A stretch of DNA of 55,066 bases from Oscillospiraceae bacterium (GTDB taxonomy: Bacteria > Bacillota > Clostridia > Oscillospirales > Ruminococcaceae): assembly GCA_017991935.1 (NCBI GenBank), contig JAGOPP010000014.1, positions 6,448 to 61,513 of the forward strand, read 5' to 3'. The notes beneath the pieces were generated by a model, which was not told the origin of the DNA, made no database searches, and saw only the letters and a program-made list of their open reading frames with translations. Positions 42,875-50,327 of this stretch are shown in pieces. The translations under genes and the position numbers were made by a program. Position 1 is the stretch's first letter. Each line of letters starts with the position of its first letter.

Positions 42875-43130
42875 TTTGCTCCAGCTCCTTCTCCATCGAG
42901 TCGTAGACCTCCGGCGGGATGGCGCAGGAAAACGCTTTTTCCAGCCTCTTTGCCTTGCGCGCCTTGCGCAGGCACTCGATATTCGGGCAGACGTATGCGC
43001 CGCGGCCGGGCTTGCGGCCCGTGGTGTCGAGGGAGATCTCCCCCTCCGGCGATCTGACCACCCGGATCAGCTCCCGCTTCGGCTTCATCTCGCCGCAGCC
43101 GGTGCACATCCGCATCGGTATCTTTTTCAT
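42867..43130 (-). CDS. rnpM: YlxR/RnpM RNA-binding protein
   Basis: An 87-aa DUF448 protein: MKKIPMRMCTGCGEMKPKRELIRVVRSPEGEI and GRKPGRGAYVCPNIECLRKA are the family hallmarks, including the two Cys pairs. In B. subtilis the homologue modulates RNase P. The ATG at 43130 follows GGAG at 7 nt; the frame extends upstream without a ribosome site. It is in the nusA-infB operon. Confidence 0.93.
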   Translation of the reverse strand: MKKIPMRMCTGCGEMKPKRELIRVVRSPEGEISLDTTGRKPGRGAYVCPNIECLRKARKAKRLEKAFSCAIPPEVYDSMEKELEQNA

Positions 43131-43453
43131 CTTGTCGCTCCGCAGGCCCCGCGTCCGGCCCGGGATTTTCAAAATCCCCGCCGCCCGCGAAAAACCCATT
43201 CGTTTTATGATCTCCGCCGCCGGGCCCTCGCATGAAGATCCGGCGGGACGAACCCGATTGAAATCCCCGCTCCCCCGGTTTTTTCCGGGGCGCGGGCCTT
43301 TGCCCGTCTGTTCGGGCGGATTTTCATCTTTATTCTTTCCTGATACGAGAAAGAATCCGATCTCCCGCCGCCGCGGGAATTTTTTTCATCCCGCCGCGGT
43401 TCTTATTGCACAGCGAAGGCGAATTCCGGAGCTCCGGAACGGGCCCCGCCGGG
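43131..43453. other. 323-bp spacer between nusA and rnpM without a gene
   Basis: Much longer than usual for this operon. On the minus strand it contains ATTCTTTC...GAAAGAAT (8-bp perfect hairpin near 43340-43365) and other GC-rich inverted segments. I see no clear promoter, terminator with U tract, or coding signal. Confidence 0.6.
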
Positions 43454-44506
43454 TTATTCTTCTCCCCAGAAGCCCGATTCGGGCTTGATGTCGATCTTCC
43501 AGCCGGTGAGCCTCGCGGCGAGGCGGGCGTTTTGGCCCTTGTTGCCGATCGCGAGGGAGAGCTGTTCGTCCGGGACGGTCACCTTGCAGGCTCTGGCCCC
43601 GTCCGGATCCAAGAGGACGTTCAGGACTTTGGCCGGCGAAAGGGACGCGGCGATAAATTCGGCCGGGTCCTCGGAATATTGGATGACGTCGATCTTCTCG
43701 CCGCCGAGTTCGTCGACGATCTTGGCGACACGCGCGCCCCTCGGCCCGATGCAGGCCCCGACGGCGTCGACGTCCGAATCCTTGCTCCAGACGGCGAGCT
43801 TTGTCCTTGAGCCGGCCTCGCGGGAGACGGCCTTGATCTCGACGGTGCCCTCGTAGATCTCCGGGACCTCGAGCTCAAACAGGCGCTTGACGAGCCCCGG
43901 GTGCGTGCGGGAGATCATGACCTTCGGCCCGCGCTCGGAGGCGACAACCTCGACCACATAGACCTTGATCATCTCGCCGTTTACAAAACTCTCGCCGGGG
44001 ATCTGCTCGGATTTTAACAGGAAGGCCTCGTTGTGGTCGATCTCGAGCGTCACGGAGCCGCGCACCGGGTCGGTGCTGAGGACTTGGGCCGCGATGATCT
44101 CATGCTCCCGGCTCTGGAATTCTTTGAGCACTTGGCCGCGCTCGGCCTCCCGGATGCCCTGCTTGATGACGTGCTTCGCGGTCTGGGCGGCGATCCGGCC
44201 GAAATCCTTCGTCTCGAGCGGGATCTCGACGACCACGCCCGGCGTCGCCCCGCTGTCATATTTCCGGGCGGCGTCCACATTGATCTCGTTGGCCGGGTCC
44301 TCGATCTCCTCCACGACGGTCTTGCGGATCGCGACATAGAAGACCTGCGCCTCCGGGTCGATCCGGCAGGCGACCTCCTCGGTGCCCGGGAAGTCCCGAC
44401 GGACGGCGATCGCGATCGCGTTTTCGATTCTCTCGCAGAGGTAATCCACGGAGATGCCTTTTTCTTTTTCCAAGCACAAAAGCGCTTCAAAGAAATCCTG
44501 ATTCAT
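43454..44506 (-). CDS. nusA: Transcription termination/antitermination factor NusA
   Basis: A 350-aa protein, the short form without extra acidic repeats. The N-terminal RNA-polymerase-binding domain begins MNQDFFEALLCLEKEKGISVDYL; S1 domain near GSVTLEIDHNEAFLLKSEQIPGE; KH1 with GACIGPRGARVAKIVDELGGEKIDVI and KH2 with LSLAIGNKGQNARLAARLTGWKIDI. It modulates pausing and termination, relevant to the many riboswitch and attenuator terminators in this window. It lies 18 bp after rimP. Confidence 0.97.
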   Translation of the reverse strand: MNQDFFEALLCLEKEKGISVDYLCERIENAIAIAVRRDFPGTEEVACRIDPEAQVFYVAIRKTVVEEIEDPANEINVDAARKYDSGATPGVVVEIPLETKDFGRIAAQTAKHVIKQGIREAERGQVLKEFQSREHEIIAAQVLSTDPVRGSVTLEIDHNEAFLLKSEQIPGESFVNGEMIKVYVVEVVASERGPKVMISRTHPGLVKRLFELEVPEIYEGTVEIKAVSREAGSRTKLAVWSKDSDVDAVGACIGPRGARVAKIVDELGGEKIDVIQYSEDPAEFIAASLSPAKVLNVLLDPDGARACKVTVPDEQLSLAIGNKGQNARLAARLTGWKIDIKPESGFWGEE

Positions 44507-44524
44507 TCGTCCTGTCCTCCTATA

Positions 44525-45031
44525 TCAAATCCCGGAAACGTCGGGGTCCCGATCAAAATCATAATACAGTTTGATAAACGCGGCGTCGGAGCGCGGAAAC
44601 GCGAGGGTGGAACCGTCGTCAAGCGTCAGCGTGACGACGCCGTCTTGCAGCGCGGCCAGGACGCCGACGAACTCCCGCTCCTTGTAGCCCTCGGGCGGCC
44701 GGACGAAGCGCACGTCCACAAGCGAGCCGAGGTAGCGGCGCACGTGCTCCTCCGTCAGGAGCTTGCGCTCGATGCCCGGGGAGGACACCTCAAGGCAGTA
44801 ATGCTGCTCGATGGGGTCCGCCTCGTCAAGCACCGGGTCGATCGCCCGGCTGAAATTCTCGCAGTCCTCGATCGTGAGCCCGTCTTTATCGATAAAAAAA
44901 CGCAGATACCATTCGGAGCCTTCCTTTTCGAAGCGGACGTCCCAAAGCTCGAGGCCGAACTTTTCCGCCACCGGCAAGGCCAGTTCCCGGCATACCTGCG
45001 CAGTATTCCCGTGTTTTTTTTGTTCCGCCAA
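44525..45031 (-). CDS. rimP: Ribosome maturation factor RimP
   Basis: A 168-aa protein needed for 30S assembly. LELWDVRFEKEGSEWYLRFFIDKDGLTIEDCENFSRAIDPVLDE and HYCLEVSSPGIERKL are the family signatures. TTG at 45031 is the best start because a GGAGG site lies 7 nt upstream and no ATG is near; the upstream in-frame ATG at 45100 has no ribosome site and would add an atypical extension. First gene of the operon. Confidence 0.92.
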   Translation of the reverse strand: MAEQKKHGNTAQVCRELALPVAEKFGLELWDVRFEKEGSEWYLRFFIDKDGLTIEDCENFSRAIDPVLDEADPIEQHYCLEVSSPGIERKLLTEEHVRRYLGSLVDVRFVRPPEGYKEREFVGVLAALQDGVVTLTLDDGSTLAFPRSDAAFIKLYYDFDRDPDVSGI

Positions 45032-45123
45032 ATCGGCACCTCCGGTCAAAATTTTCCCGTTCAACAGAAAAGAGCGGGCTTTCAGCTTCCCACTCTTCAT
45101 CCTACCGTACTATCCTATTGTTG

Positions 45124-45152
45124 ATAATAACATAGTCATTTTTAAATTGCAA
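45124..45152 (-). promoter_or_regulatory. Promoter of the rimP-nusA-infB-truB operon
   Basis: Minus-strand TTGCAA (45152-45147), 17-bp spacer, TATTAT (45129-45124), about 95 bp before rimP. Confidence 0.7.
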
Positions 45153-45186
45153 GCGGTTTTTCATGCGCGAGCCGGAAAAAGCGGCT

Positions 45187-45222
45187 CTTTCTTGCAAAAA
45201 ACGGCCGGAAACCGTCAGAGAC
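45187..45222 (-). terminator. Possible terminator of the first ABC transporter operon
   Basis: Minus-strand ACGG-TTTCCGG-CCGT followed by TTTTTTGC, about 50 bp after the ATPase stop. The stem is short, so this is tentative. A second stem GAGCCG...CGGCTC follows without a U tract. Confidence 0.45.
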
Positions 45223-45271
45223 GGAGCGCGCGGCATGCCATGCGCCCCGTGAAGCCGTGCGCGGCCCGTTC

Positions 45272-46045
45272 TTAGTTCCCGCATTCGATGCTGATCGCGT
45301 TAAACAGCGAGAGCAGCTCCCGGGTGGAGGTGTTCGCCTTCTCCTCCCCCGCCTGATCGAGGACGACCTTGCCCCGATCCATCATGAGCAGGCGGTCGCC
45401 GTACTCGGCGGCGTAGCGCAGGTTGTGGGTCACCATGATGGCGGTCAGCTTTTTCTCCCGGACGATCTGATTCGTCAGGCGCATGATGAGCTCCGCCGTC
45501 CGCGGGTCCAAGGCCGCCGTGTGCTCGTCAAGGATCAGGAAATCGAGCGGCGTCAGCGTGGACATCACGAGCGCCGCCGCCTGCCGCTGCCCGCCCGATA
45601 GGCTCTCGAGCTTCTCGTCCATCTTGTCCTCAAGCCCCAGCCCCAGCGCCGCCAGCTGCTCGCGGTAGAAATCCACGCGGGAGCGGTCCACGCCGAAGGA
45701 GAGGCCGAAGCGCCTGCCCTTGTTGTCCGCGAGGGACATATTTTCGAGCATGGTCAGCGAGGGACAGGTGCCCATCGCGGGATTCTGGTAGACGCGGCCG
45801 ATATGGGCGTAGCGCTTAAAATCCCGGAGCCGGAGGATGCTCTCCCCGCCGATGAGCACGTCGCCGCGGTCGACCGGGATGCTGCCGCAAATGATATTGA
45901 GCATCGAGGTTTTGCCCGAGCCGTTGCTGCCGACCACGGAGACGAACTGCCCGTCCTCCACCGTCAGATTGAAATCCTCAAACAGGCACATCTCGGTCAC
46001 GGAGCCGGGGTTATAGGTCTTATAAATATGGCGCAGTTCAAGCAT
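45272..46045 (-). CDS. ABC transporter ATP-binding protein (first, T-box-controlled system)
   Basis: A 257-aa ATPase. Walker A SVVGSNGSGKTSMLNII, Q loop in RVYQNPAMGTCPSL, signature SLSGGQRQAAALVMS, Walker B LDFLILDEHTAALD, switch His in MVTHNLRYA. It belongs to the group that energises TrpXYZ-like amino-acid uptake, judging by the partner binding protein. The start overlaps the permease stop by 8 bp. It has a clear paralogue at 48506-49309 in the second system. Confidence 0.94.
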   Translation of the reverse strand: MLELRHIYKTYNPGSVTEMCLFEDFNLTVEDGQFVSVVGSNGSGKTSMLNIICGSIPVDRGDVLIGGESILRLRDFKRYAHIGRVYQNPAMGTCPSLTMLENMSLADNKGRRFGLSFGVDRSRVDFYREQLAALGLGLEDKMDEKLESLSGGQRQAAALVMSTLTPLDFLILDEHTAALDPRTAELIMRLTNQIVREKKLTAIMVTHNLRYAAEYGDRLLMMDRGKVVLDQAGEEKANTSTRELLSLFNAISIECGN

Positions 46046-46937
46046 GCTGCTTCCCCCCCGTCTTTTGCAGGTTCCCGAGCGTCAGGATCACCAAAAACAG
46101 CACGGCCGTGATCAGCTTGAGCAGGTTCGCCGGGAGCCCGGCGAGGATCGCGAGCTGGATGCACGCCTTATAAAGAACGCTGCCGGCGACCACGGCGGTC
46201 GTGCCCTTCACGAAGGACATCTTGCGGAAAACGGTCGTGCCGATGATGACGGCCGCGAGGCCGAACACGATCTGCCCGGTGCCCATCGTGGCCGAGAAGG
46301 AGCGCTGCTCCTGACAGACGACGCTGCCGCAGAGCGCCACCAAGGCGTTCGCGAGGACGAGCCCGATGATCTTGACGGAGCCCTTATCCTTGGCGAGCGT
46401 CGTCACCAGCGTCTCGTTGTCGCCGACGGCGCGCAGCAAAAGGCCGCTTTTCGTCTTAAAATAGAGGTCGAGCGCGAGCTTCAAGACTAAGGCCAGCAGG
46501 AACGAGACGATAAGTTTCCTGTAAAGCAGCTTCATCCCGCCAAACAGCGCCATGGTCGGCGCGGCGGTAAAAATGGTCTCCACGGCCCGCTCGACCGTCA
46601 GGTTCGAGCCCGCGATCTGGAGATTCAGCGAGAAGAGCGCCGTCATCGTGATGATGCCGGCCAAAAGGTCGCGCACGCCGAGGCGCACATGGATGAGGCC
46701 CGTCGCGAGGCCCGCCGCCGCCCCGACCGCGACGGCAAAGAGCAGCGTCAGGTAGGGGTCGGCCCCGCGGGTCAGCAGGACCGCCGTGACGGCAGCTCCC
46801 AGCGGGAAGCTGCCGTCCACGGTCAGATCGGGAAAGTCGAGAATTTTATAGGTGATAAAGACGCCGTAGGCCAGCAGCGCGTACAGGAAGCCCTGCGTCA
46901 AGGTGCCGGTCAAGAGCTCCAAAACGTTTTCCATCAT
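46038..46937 (-). CDS. ABC transporter permease (first system)
   Basis: A 299-aa membrane protein of the branched-chain-type permease fold with eight or more hydrophobic segments; VFITYKILDFPDLTVDGSFPLGAAV is the conserved N-terminal loop in this family. ATGLIHVRLGVRDLLAGIITMTALFSLNLQIAGSNL and the EQRSFSATMGTGQIVFGLAAVIIGT segment are also shared with the permease of the second system. Lies 24 bp downstream of the binding protein. Confidence 0.93.
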   Translation of the reverse strand: MMENVLELLTGTLTQGFLYALLAYGVFITYKILDFPDLTVDGSFPLGAAVTAVLLTRGADPYLTLLFAVAVGAAAGLATGLIHVRLGVRDLLAGIITMTALFSLNLQIAGSNLTVERAVETIFTAAPTMALFGGMKLLYRKLIVSFLLALVLKLALDLYFKTKSGLLLRAVGDNETLVTTLAKDKGSVKIIGLVLANALVALCGSVVCQEQRSFSATMGTGQIVFGLAAVIIGTTVFRKMSFVKGTTAVVAGSVLYKACIQLAILAGLPANLLKLITAVLFLVILTLGNLQKTGGKQHA

Positions 46938-46961
46938 GCGATCCCCATTCCAAAATTTGCG

Positions 46962-47993
46962 TTATGCCTCGGAGGACTCCACCGCCCGCTGGGCGATCTC
47001 GTCCGGCACGGTGAGGCTCATCTCGGCGAGCGCCGCGGAGTTGACGTAGATGCCGTACTCGGAGATGGTCTCGTAGGGCAGGGTTTCGCAGGTGGCCGCC
47101 CCGGTCAGGATCTTCGCGGCCATGATGCCGGTCTGGATGCCCAGCTGGTAGTAGTCGATGCCGGCGGCGGCGACGCAGCCCTTTTTGACCTGCTCCACCT
47201 CGGAGCCGTAGACCGGGATGCCCGCCTCGTTCGTCTTTTCGAGCATGGCCGCGAGCACGCCGACCACGTTGTTGTCGGTGAGGTTCGAGAAGCAGTCGAC
47301 CCCTTTGGAGATCAGCGTGTCGACGGCCTGCGTGACCTCGGACTGCGCGGTGACGCCGATGGATTCGATCGTGAAGCCGTAATCCCCGGCTTTCTCCTCA
47401 TATTCGGCGATCGCGGAGACGGAGTTGGGCTCGCTCGCGGTGTAGACGATGCCGATGACGTCGGCGTCCGGCTGCAAGGCGCGGATCAGGTCGAGCTGGG
47501 CATCCACGGGGAGCTTGTCGGAGGTGCCGGTGACGTTGCCGGAATCAAGCTTCGCCTTGACCGGGTCGGTGATCGCGGTGAAGATCACCGGGATGTCCTT
47601 ATCCTCGGCGGCGGCGTAGCAGGCGGTCGCGGCCGGCGTCGCGATGGCGCACATCAGCGCCGCGTTTTCGGCGGAGAAGCTCTGAGCGATCTGGGTGGTG
47701 ACGGCGTCGTCAAAGCCCGCGTTTTGGTAATCGATCGTAAAGTCCTCTGCGGTCAGCAGGCCGGAGTCGACGAGGCCCTGCAAAAACCCTTCGCGGCAGT
47801 TGTCGAGGGAGGCGTGCTCGCCGTACTGGCAGACGCCGATCAGATACGGGCCGGACGGGCCCTCGCTCTCGGTTTCGGAGGAGAGCTCCGCCCCGGAGGC
47901 GGGACCGCTCTCCGCGGGCTCGTTGCCGGGGGCGCAGGCCCCGAGCGTCAGGATCATGGCGGCGATCAGAAGGACAGAAAGTAACTTTTTCAT
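46962..47993 (-). CDS. ABC transporter substrate-binding lipoprotein, TrpX-like (first system)
   Basis: A 343-aa lipoprotein. The signal MKKLLSVLLIAAMILTLGAC has a lipobox, followed by a Ser/Glu/Gly linker and a type I periplasmic-binding fold of the ABC_sub_bind (DUF534) family: YLIGVCQYGEHASLDNCREGFLQGL, VTQIAQSFSAENAALMCAIATPAATACYAAAED, FTAITDPVKAKL, SGNVTGTSDKLPVDAQLDLI. Trp-specific members (TrpX) in streptococci and clostridia share this layout. The T-box leader with a UGG specifier supports tryptophan. AAAGGAG precedes the ATG. It has a paralogue at 50328-51347. Confidence 0.9.
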   Translation of the reverse strand: MKKLLSVLLIAAMILTLGACAPGNEPAESGPASGAELSSETESEGPSGPYLIGVCQYGEHASLDNCREGFLQGLVDSGLLTAEDFTIDYQNAGFDDAVTTQIAQSFSAENAALMCAIATPAATACYAAAEDKDIPVIFTAITDPVKAKLDSGNVTGTSDKLPVDAQLDLIRALQPDADVIGIVYTASEPNSVSAIAEYEEKAGDYGFTIESIGVTAQSEVTQAVDTLISKGVDCFSNLTDNNVVGVLAAMLEKTNEAGIPVYGSEVEQVKKGCVAAAGIDYYQLGIQTGIMAAKILTGAATCETLPYETISEYGIYVNSAALAEMSLTVPDEIAQRAVESSEA

Positions 47994-48022
47994 GATAACG
48001 ATCTCCTTTTTTAGTTAAACAT

Positions 48023-48082
48023 TCATCGGTACGGATTCGGGCTGCTTTTTAGCCAAAGTCGCCATCGTCTGGTCTGTCTCAT
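48023..48082 (-). CDS. Short upstream ORF with two Trp codons (possible leader peptide)
   Basis: MRQTRRWRLWLKSSPNPYR, 19 aa, with Trp at positions 7 and 10. It has a strong TAGGAGG site 7 nt before the ATG and lies between the T-box terminator and the binding-protein gene, whose ATG is 29 nt past the uORF stop. Trp codons in a leader of a likely Trp transporter suggest a second, translation-level sensor. No obvious pair of competing hairpins was found downstream, so a translational coupling role or chance are alternatives. Confidence 0.5.
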   Translation of the reverse strand: MRQTRRWRLWLKSSPNPYR

Positions 48083-48103
48083 CGTAACGCCTCCTAAAAG
48101 AAA

Positions 48104-48370
48104 ACAAAAAGCTCCCGTCCCAATCAAGGGACAGGAGCTTACTTCCTGCGGTACCACCCAAGTTGATGAAAAAATCATCCGCTCTTTCCCGCACATGACA
48201 TGCGGTCCGCTCTGATAACGGGCGCGGAACCCGTCGGCTACTACTCGCTTGCGCTTTCGGCCGCCCTCATAAGTCCATTCACGATGACTTCCGCTGCCGC
48301 AATTTCACCGCCTGCGGCTCTCTGGGAGGGATCGATCAACGCTACTATTCTTACTCAACGGTTTGGGTAT
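48104..48370 (-). promoter_or_regulatory. T-box riboswitch with candidate UGG (tryptophan) specifier
   Basis: The T-box sequence GGGTGGTACCGC is at 48159-48148 (minus strand), followed by a terminator stem AGCTCC-TGTCCC...GGGAC-GGGAGCT and TTTTTG (48137-48104). Upstream, Stem I has the AGTA segment (in GAATAGTAGC), the CAGAGAG and GGTGAAA distal motifs, and GTGAATGGACTT at 48282-48271, where GAA precedes UGG and A follows, as in known specifier loops. Uncharged tRNA-Trp would stabilise the antiterminator and switch on the transporter. The specifier assignment rests on motif position, not on a computed fold. Confidence 0.9.
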
Positions 48371-48385
48371 TCGGTTGTTAGGAGC

Positions 48386-48414
48386 ATTATACGATCAAAC
48401 GCCGCAAATGTCAA
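48386..48414 (-). promoter_or_regulatory. Consensus promoter of the first ABC transporter operon
   Basis: Minus-strand TTGACA (48414-48409), exactly 17-bp spacer, TATAAT (48391-48386): a perfect consensus sigma-A promoter about 20 bp upstream of the T-box. Confidence 0.88.
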
Positions 48415-48505
48415 CCGGAATTTTTGACGAATCGGCGCGGGAATCCGGCGCCGGTTTTCGGGAAAACGCCCGATTTCGCCGCGGAGAGGGCGGGGCGGTT
48501 TTCGC

Positions 48506-49309
48506 TCAGGAGAGCAGCACGCGATCCGTCTCGAGCCCGCTGCCCGAGACCTCCGCGAATTTGTCGAGCAGATCCTGTTTTGTGAGGCGCTTTTTCTCCT
48601 CCCCGGAGATGTCGAGGATAATTTTGCCCTCGTTCATCATGATGAGCCGGTTGCCGTGGCGGATGGCTTCCCGCATGTTATGGGTGATCATCAGCGTCGT
48701 CAGATGGTGCTCCTCCACGACGCGGTCGGTCAGGTCGAGCACCTTTTTGGCCGTGGCCGGGTCGAGCGCCGCCGTATGCTCGTCGAGCAGCAAAAGTTTC
48801 GGCTCCTTGATCGTCGCCATCAGCAGCGTCAGCGCCTGCCGCTGGCCGCCGGAGAGCAGGCCGACCTTGGCCGTCATCCGGTTCTCCAAGCCGAGGTCCA
48901 GCGCCTTGAGCTTCTCGTGGTACTCCTCCCGCTCCGCCCCGGTGATCCCGGCGCGCAGAGTCCTGTTGTTGCCGCGCCGGGCGGCCAAGGCGAGGTTTTC
49001 CTCGATCTGCATGGTGGGCGCGGTGCCCATCATCGGGTCTTGGAAGACGCGGCCGATATACTGGGCGCGCCGGTACTCCGCGAGGCCGGTGACGTCGACG
49101 CCGTCGATCAGGATGTTGCCCGCGTCCACCGGCCACACGCCGGCGATCGCGTTTAGAAGCGTGGACTTTCCCGCGCCGTTTCCGCCGATTACGGTGACGA
49201 AATCGCCGTCGCGGAGCGTCAGGGAGAGGCCGGCCAGCGCGACTTTCTCGTTGACGGTCCCGGGATTGAAGGTCTTGCAAAGACCGCTCACCTCAAGCAC
49301 TATGGACAC
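48506..49309 (-). CDS. ABC transporter ATP-binding protein (second, Tyr-leader-controlled system)
   Basis: A 267-aa ATPase: Walker A GGNGAGKSTLLNAIAG, signature LLSGGQRQALTLLMA, Walker B KLLLLDEHTAALDPATAK, switch His in MITHNMREAI. It shares DEHTAALD and the general layout with the 45272-46045 ATPase, so the two operons are paralogous. Its start overlaps the permease by 17 bp. No obvious U-rich terminator follows before the next operon's promoter at 48409. Confidence 0.94.
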   Translation of the reverse strand: MSIVLEVSGLCKTFNPGTVNEKVALAGLSLTLRDGDFVTVIGGNGAGKSTLLNAIAGVWPVDAGNILIDGVDVTGLAEYRRAQYIGRVFQDPMMGTAPTMQIEENLALAARRGNNRTLRAGITGAEREEYHEKLKALDLGLENRMTAKVGLLSGGQRQALTLLMATIKEPKLLLLDEHTAALDPATAKKVLDLTDRVVEEHHLTTLMITHNMREAIRHGNRLIMMNEGKIILDISGEEKKRLTKQDLLDKFAEVSGSGLETDRVLLS

Positions 49310-50219
49310 CTCTCTTTCTATATCTCTGCGCCCATTTGGCCTTCCAGTACGGGACCGAGAGGAAGACCGCCACGATCAGGGCCGTGATGAGCTTCAGATC
49401 GTTGGTGTTGAGCCCCAGCTTCAGGACGATCTGGATCACGATATAGTAGATGACCGCGCCGATGGAGACGCTAAGCAGCTTCAGGGAAAAATTGCGGAAG
49501 ATTTTGCCGAACACGACCTCCCCGATGATGACCGCCGCGAGCCCGATCACGATGCCGCCGCGGCCCATGTTGATGTCGGCGGCGCCCTGATACTGCGCGA
49601 GCAGCCCGCCGGACACGGCCACGAGGCCGTTGGAGAGCATCAGGCCCAAGACGATGTTGGAATTGGTGTTGATGCCCTCGGCGCGGGACATCTCGGGATT
49701 CGCGCCGGTGGCGCGGATCGAGCAGCCGAGCTCGGTGCCGAAAAACCAGTAGAGCAGCGCGATCAGCACCGCCGTGAAGAGCAAAAGCAGCGGCAGCGGG
49801 TTCTCAAGCGTCAGGTCGCGCACATAGCGCTGAGAGACCAGCAGGTCGTATTTATCCACGCCGATCGGCTGATTGGCTTTGTTGTCCATGATGCGCAGGT
49901 TGACGGAATACAGCGCGAGCTGCGTCAGGATGCCGGAGAGGATCGCGGGGATCCCGCAGAGCGTGTGAAACAGGCCGGTCGCGAGCCCCGCCAGCAGCCC
50001 GGCGGCAAACGCGCATAAAAGCGCCGCCCACGCGGGATACCCCATGCGGATCAGCATGACGCAGACCGCGCCGCCCGCCGCGAGCGACCCGTCCACCGTC
50101 AGATCGGCCACGTCCAGCACGCGGAACGTCAGGAACACGCCGATCGCCATGATGCCCCAGACCACGCCCTGCGCCGCGGCGCCCGGCATGGCGTTGAACA
50201 AGGACAGAACGAAATTCAT
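49293..50219 (-). CDS. ABC transporter permease (second system)
   Basis: A 308-aa membrane protein with about eight hydrophobic segments: VFLTFRVLDVADLTVDGSLAAGGAV parallels VFITYKILDFPDLTVDGSF of the first system. GLATGLFHTLCGIPAILSGILTQLALYSVNLRIM and GRGGIVIGLAAVIIGEVVFG also correspond. It lies 108 bp after the binding-protein gene, with a long hairpin in between. Confidence 0.93.
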   Translation of the reverse strand: MNFVLSLFNAMPGAAAQGVVWGIMAIGVFLTFRVLDVADLTVDGSLAAGGAVCVMLIRMGYPAWAALLCAFAAGLLAGLATGLFHTLCGIPAILSGILTQLALYSVNLRIMDNKANQPIGVDKYDLLVSQRYVRDLTLENPLPLLLLFTAVLIALLYWFFGTELGCSIRATGANPEMSRAEGINTNSNIVLGLMLSNGLVAVSGGLLAQYQGAADINMGRGGIVIGLAAVIIGEVVFGKIFRNFSLKLLSVSIGAVIYYIVIQIVLKLGLNTNDLKLITALIVAVFLSVPYWKAKWAQRYRKRGVHSA

Positions 50220-50262
50220 ACCGTAATTCTCCCATCAGGTTGAAATGACATCGCCGGGATCT

Positions 50263-50310
50263 CCGCAAAAAGGAGCGAAAAAGAAATTCTCTTTCGCTCG
50301 CTTTTTGCGG
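50263..50310 (-). other. Long intergenic hairpin between binding protein and permease genes
   Basis: CCGCAAAAAG and GAGCGAAA pair with TTTCGCTC and CTTTTTGCGG (18 bp with one unpaired base). No U tract follows. Such hairpins in transporter mRNAs commonly protect the upstream binding-protein message from 3' exonucleases, giving more binding protein than permease. The first system lacks one. Confidence 0.8.
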
Positions 50311-50327
50311 TTTGTTTTAAAATCGCG

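Noticed and set aside
48363..50018. 551-codon plus-strand open frame opposite the second transporter
   Set aside because: Overlaps two clear ABC genes and a promoter; low-complexity Ser/Arg translation is a codon-mirror artefact.
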